NCBI GenBank assembly: GCA_011763485.2
Contig: JAANSK020269603.1
Coordinates: 1 to 21,352 of the forward strand
DNA: 21,352 bases
Reading direction: 5' to 3'
DNA from: Isoetes engelmannii
Taxonomy: Eukaryota; Streptophyta; Lycopodiopsida; Isoetales; Isoetaceae
Positions 18,614-21,352 of the stretch are shown in pieces (position 1 is the stretch's first letter; the number at the start of each line of letters is the position of its first letter). Both the position numbers and the translations under genes were made by a program. The notes beneath the pieces are model-generated. The model was not told where the DNA came from. It did no database searches and worked only from the letters and a program-made list of their open reading frames with translations.

Positions 18614-19098
18614 ATGCTTATTGGCTTCTTCGATTTTGCTAAGCAAAACGCTTATTGCAAGTATGATAACCAAGGTTTTCAAGCTTTTACATCTTCATTG
18701 TATCTAGTTGGACTAGTGGCTACATTTGGAGCTTCACAAACGACAAGGGCATATGCGTGCAGACCAACCATGATAATGGCCGGAATATTTTTCATCATAG
18801 GTGTTATTTTCAATGGTGCTGCTGAGAATTTGGCTATGCTTATTGTTGGACGTCTGCTTTTGGGCTGTGGAGTGGGTTTTGCTAATCAGGTAGGCCATTT
18901 CCTTCACCTGAAATTATATTAGTTTAAGATAAGACAATATGTGTGTTGGATGGTGGTGGTGATGATGACACGTTTCTCAAGGATGTGCCACTTTAACTGT
19001 CAAGAATTGCACCAACCAGGATGAGTGGGGAGTCCTCAACGTCTGTTCCAACTTGACATAACAACTAGCAATCTTTTTGCCAACTTAGTAAACTATGG
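18614..19098 (+). pseudogene. Sugar transport protein (STP, MFS) fragment
   Basis: Two adjoining exon-like pieces of a plant STP proton/hexose symporter. The first (to 18889) reads NAYCKYDNQGFQAFTSSLYL, LVATFGASQTTR, IFFIIGVIFNGAAENLAMLI and GRLLLGCGVGFANQ (transmembrane segments 2-4 of the family), then a good donor GTAGGC. The second begins after an AG at 18981 and reads DVPL-stop-LS-IAPT-M-G, where the family has VPLYLSEIAPTKMRG. It then needs frame changes to reach FQLDIT and NLFANLVNYG. The TAA at 18994-18996, the frameshifts and the loss of the other eight transmembrane segments show it is broken. The GRRP-type loop also reads ACRP. Because the intron is kept, it came by DNA-level duplication or decay and not by retroposition. 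Confidence 0.9.
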
Positions 19099-19328
19099 TA
19101 ATAACAGATTTTTTTATGCTTCACATTTGGTAGCAATAGACAGTATTATGCTTTATTTTCTGCAGTGTTTTAGGCAGTATCCTCCATTTATTACTTTCCA
19201 CTGCCCATAGCAGCATGAAAGAAGAAACTGGTAGCAGAACCTCCCTCTTGATACCGGTCCCAACCACTAACATGGTCAATTTGCCTTTAGATTCTAGCTT
19301 TCCACTAAGCATCTGCTTTTTCCGATAG

Positions 19329-19485
19329 GTTGTGCTTGACATGGACACTGCTGCATCTGAATTCTTCACCAAAGATGGTAATTAAACTTAAGAAGAAACC
19401 TAATTATGGTAAGAATGTCCTATCTGGGACAACCCTTGCAGATCTTTATAAGGAATTCATTAGGGACTTCCCAATTGCAAGATCC
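19329..19485 (+). pseudogene. Enolase exon fragment
   Basis: After an acceptor-like GATAG, the frame reads VVLDMDTAASEFFTKDGN, matching the enolase segment around the metal-binding aspartate (MDVAASEF in plant enolases). A short deletion with frame change at about 19380-19392 removes the YDLNF-like part. Another frame then continues KKPNYGKNVLSGTTLADLYK and EFIRDFPI, as in enolase just before the VSIEDPF active-site loop. At 19477 the match stops exactly where that loop should start. Only about 50 of more than 400 residues remain, so it is non-functional. ADLYKEFI and the KKPNYG-type insert look nearer to the plastid-type enolase (ENO1) than to cytosolic ENO2, judged by eye. It lies 230 bp after the STP fragment on the same strand. 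Confidence 0.82.
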
Positions 19486-19489
19486 TACA

Positions 19490-20561
19490 TTAATAAAACA
19501 AAAAACAAACATGCCTCTTTAGAATTATAGAATTGTGAAATAGCAGCAAAGTAGTTTTATCTTACTTGAACCAGCCGATAGAATCATTACTAATCAAGAG
19601 TCCTCGCCGTAGAGTTCAACAATCAATTCATCTACACCTCTTTCTATAGGAATATTGAATTTTTCCTTCCAAACAGGGTTTGTACCTTCATCTAAGGAAA
19701 TAGAAGAATTCTATCGTTTAAATTTGGTTTTTCCGACATTCCGTAAATTTTTTGGACTTTTTTTTCAGGCCACTTTGCTAAGGTTATGAGGAGTTTCGCA
19801 GCCAATAAAAGTTTCAGACCACCTAAAAATTAAAAAATTTCTCGAAGTATGATTTCGTATGTTTTTTTTTTTTTCTTTTTCTTGGAGTTTTTCTTTTCTG
19901 GATTCTTCTTATCAGATTGCAGCTTGGAAACAAAGTCGTTGCTAAAACCTGTGTCTGCCGATGGTAAAGCTTAGTTTTTGCATTTTGGCTCCCACAGTTG
20001 GCGTCTCAGAAGCCAGAAGGGGGTAAGCATTATAGAGCGGATTAGCTCCTGTAGCTTTAGGTTATAGTATGGGTGGTTGATTCTTTCAATTTTAAGGGGA
20101 GGCATGGGCTTTGGTGCAACTTGCAGAGAGGATGCCATGGCGTCCTACAGATTCATGTATTTAATCCTCCATGTCCTTGCAAAATTTTCTTCATCATGTT
20201 TAGCTTGGGTCAGAAGAAACAGAACACTTTTGGCGTGGAACCCCCTCTGGACACATCTATTTTGTATTATAATCCTACAAAGCCATGACAGGTGCGCCTC
20301 AAATCTTTGTATTCCTGCTAATATCATGATGCTATCTGCACATTTTGAATTATTAGATGCAGAGAAAGCGTTTTTTATGGATGCCAGGTGAGCTAATGCT
20401 TATGGAAGAGCTACTTCAGTTTGCCATGTCGAGATCATAATTTTTGTGAAGAACACAAGGTAATTCTGAGCAAATTTCGTTTGTTGCTTCACTCATAAAG
20501 TATTGGGTTTTCTGCACCGTCTATATCAAAAATTTATTGCCATTTTTTAGCACATCTATCT
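19490..20561. other. Intergenic, no gene recognised
   Basis: AT-rich with long T-runs (about 19757-19767 and 19862-19874). A 58-codon plus frame without ATG (19613-19789; FQTGFVPSSKEIEEFYRLN) and frames at 20073-20391 are open but match nothing I know. They might be further gene scraps like the STP and enolase pieces upstream. Confidence 0.35.
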
Positions 20562-20681
20562 AAATGTTGTAGCTTTGCTTTTGTTCAGCTTGATTTCTAT
20601 AAAATGTTGTAGCTTTGCTTTTGTTCAACTTGATTTCTATAAAATGTTGTAGCTTTGCTTTTGTTCAGCTTGATTTCTATA
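20562..20681. repeat. 40-bp x 3 minisatellite
   Basis: Three exact-length 40-bp copies start at 20562, 20602 and 20642 (AAATGTTGTAGCTTTGCTTT and following). Copies 1 and 3 are identical; copy 2 has a single G-to-A change (TTCAACTT). Such homogeneity points to recent expansion. Confidence 0.95.
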
Positions 20682-21352
20682 AATTCGGCAAGGTATGCTT
20701 CATGTTTTTTTAATGGTCACTCTTCATTGGCATTAGAGTAGCAGCTACAGTAGTGAAACACAACTATTTTCTAGATTATGACAAATAGATTGAGATCATG
20801 ATTTCTCTTTTGTCATTCACATTAGGGCACTCACATTAGGGCTCGAGCTGGAAGGATGGTGTAATGACGCAGTTGGGACGCTACTATTTAGGTATTTTCC
20901 TAGACATATTCTTCAATGTTTTATTTTCTTAGACATAATCTCCTGTGTACAATGTCAGAATGTTTTCTACATATTTCTCTAGGGGTAGTCTTCTATGTTT
21001 TGTATAGTACAATGTTTAAAGGATGGCTATGGCCATTTTAGATTAGCATTCCCTATATTCAATTCAGCATATGGTCACAAATTTGAGTGAAGCAAGTGAT
21101 CAGAGCAGTTAACCTGCATGCTATTAACCACGATTTCGCTATTTTGAACTTATTCATTTTTTTTTGTCGGGTTTTTAACCTATGTTTTGGTCAAGATTTT
21201 GCATCTTGTTTTTTTTTTTTTGTATATGAATTGGGGGCCATATTGTACCATTTTTTATGTGTGTTGAAAAAGGAAGACAGTAAAATCATTGCAAAAAGTA
21301 TAGTGTTTGCTACAAAAAACCAATTGTTGGAGCAATTTGCTCCAAAATATAT
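20682..21352. other. AT-rich window end, no gene seen
   Basis: No open frame or motif worth reporting. Several poly(T) tracts (about 21158 and 21210). ACTCACATTAGGGC-like phrases repeat at about 20817 and 20828. Confidence 0.4.

Noticed and set aside
20073-20391. 71- and 104-codon plus frames
   Set aside because: They overlap in different frames with no recognised motif; kept only as possible gene scraps.

Overview
The window reads as nuclear DNA of a land plant. The two intact genes, IRX10-type xylan xylosyltransferase and EID1-like F-box (EDL), are plant families. The spliced gene has short GT-AG introns, and the rest is AT-rich, repeat-laden intergenic DNA with decayed retrotransposons. 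The style of the non-LTR elements suggests a non-seed plant such as a fern, but that is a weak inference; no species call is made.

Layout. 1-3.4 kb: a 37-bp G-box tandem duplication, a long unassigned stretch, a tandem array of about 113-bp units (paired as 227 bp), and a broken forward-strand LINE piece (endonuclease plus linker). 3.4-7.6 kb: a promoter-like stretch with clustered ACGT elements, a probable intron-containing 5' leader, and an intact single-exon EDL gene (6260-7027), followed by a 119-bp tandem duplication. 8.1-10.9 kb: retroelement debris, with a segment between two 33-bp direct repeats, two LTR-end-like motifs, and an antisense LINE 3' half with the RT C-terminus and a CCHC knuckle. 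11.3-15.2 kb: two copies of one hAT-like MITE family in opposite orientation, each with subterminal GCAAACG-type repeats and degenerate 8-bp target duplications. Between them lies a possible small membrane or secreted protein on the minus strand. 15.2-18.1 kb: a complete four-exon IRX10 gene on the minus strand. 18.6-19.5 kb: pseudogene fragments of a sugar transport protein (STP) and of enolase. 19.5-21.35 kb: AT-rich DNA with a 40-bp x 3 minisatellite.

The two intact genes have no evident functional link. IRX10 makes the xylan backbone in the Golgi; EDL proteins are substrate adaptors of SCF ubiquitin ligases linked to light and ABA responses. The most distinctive structures are the hAT-like MITE pair, the STP/enolase fragment pair, and the many local tandem duplications of 37-119 bp. 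No CRISPR array, operon, rRNA or convincing tRNA gene was seen.
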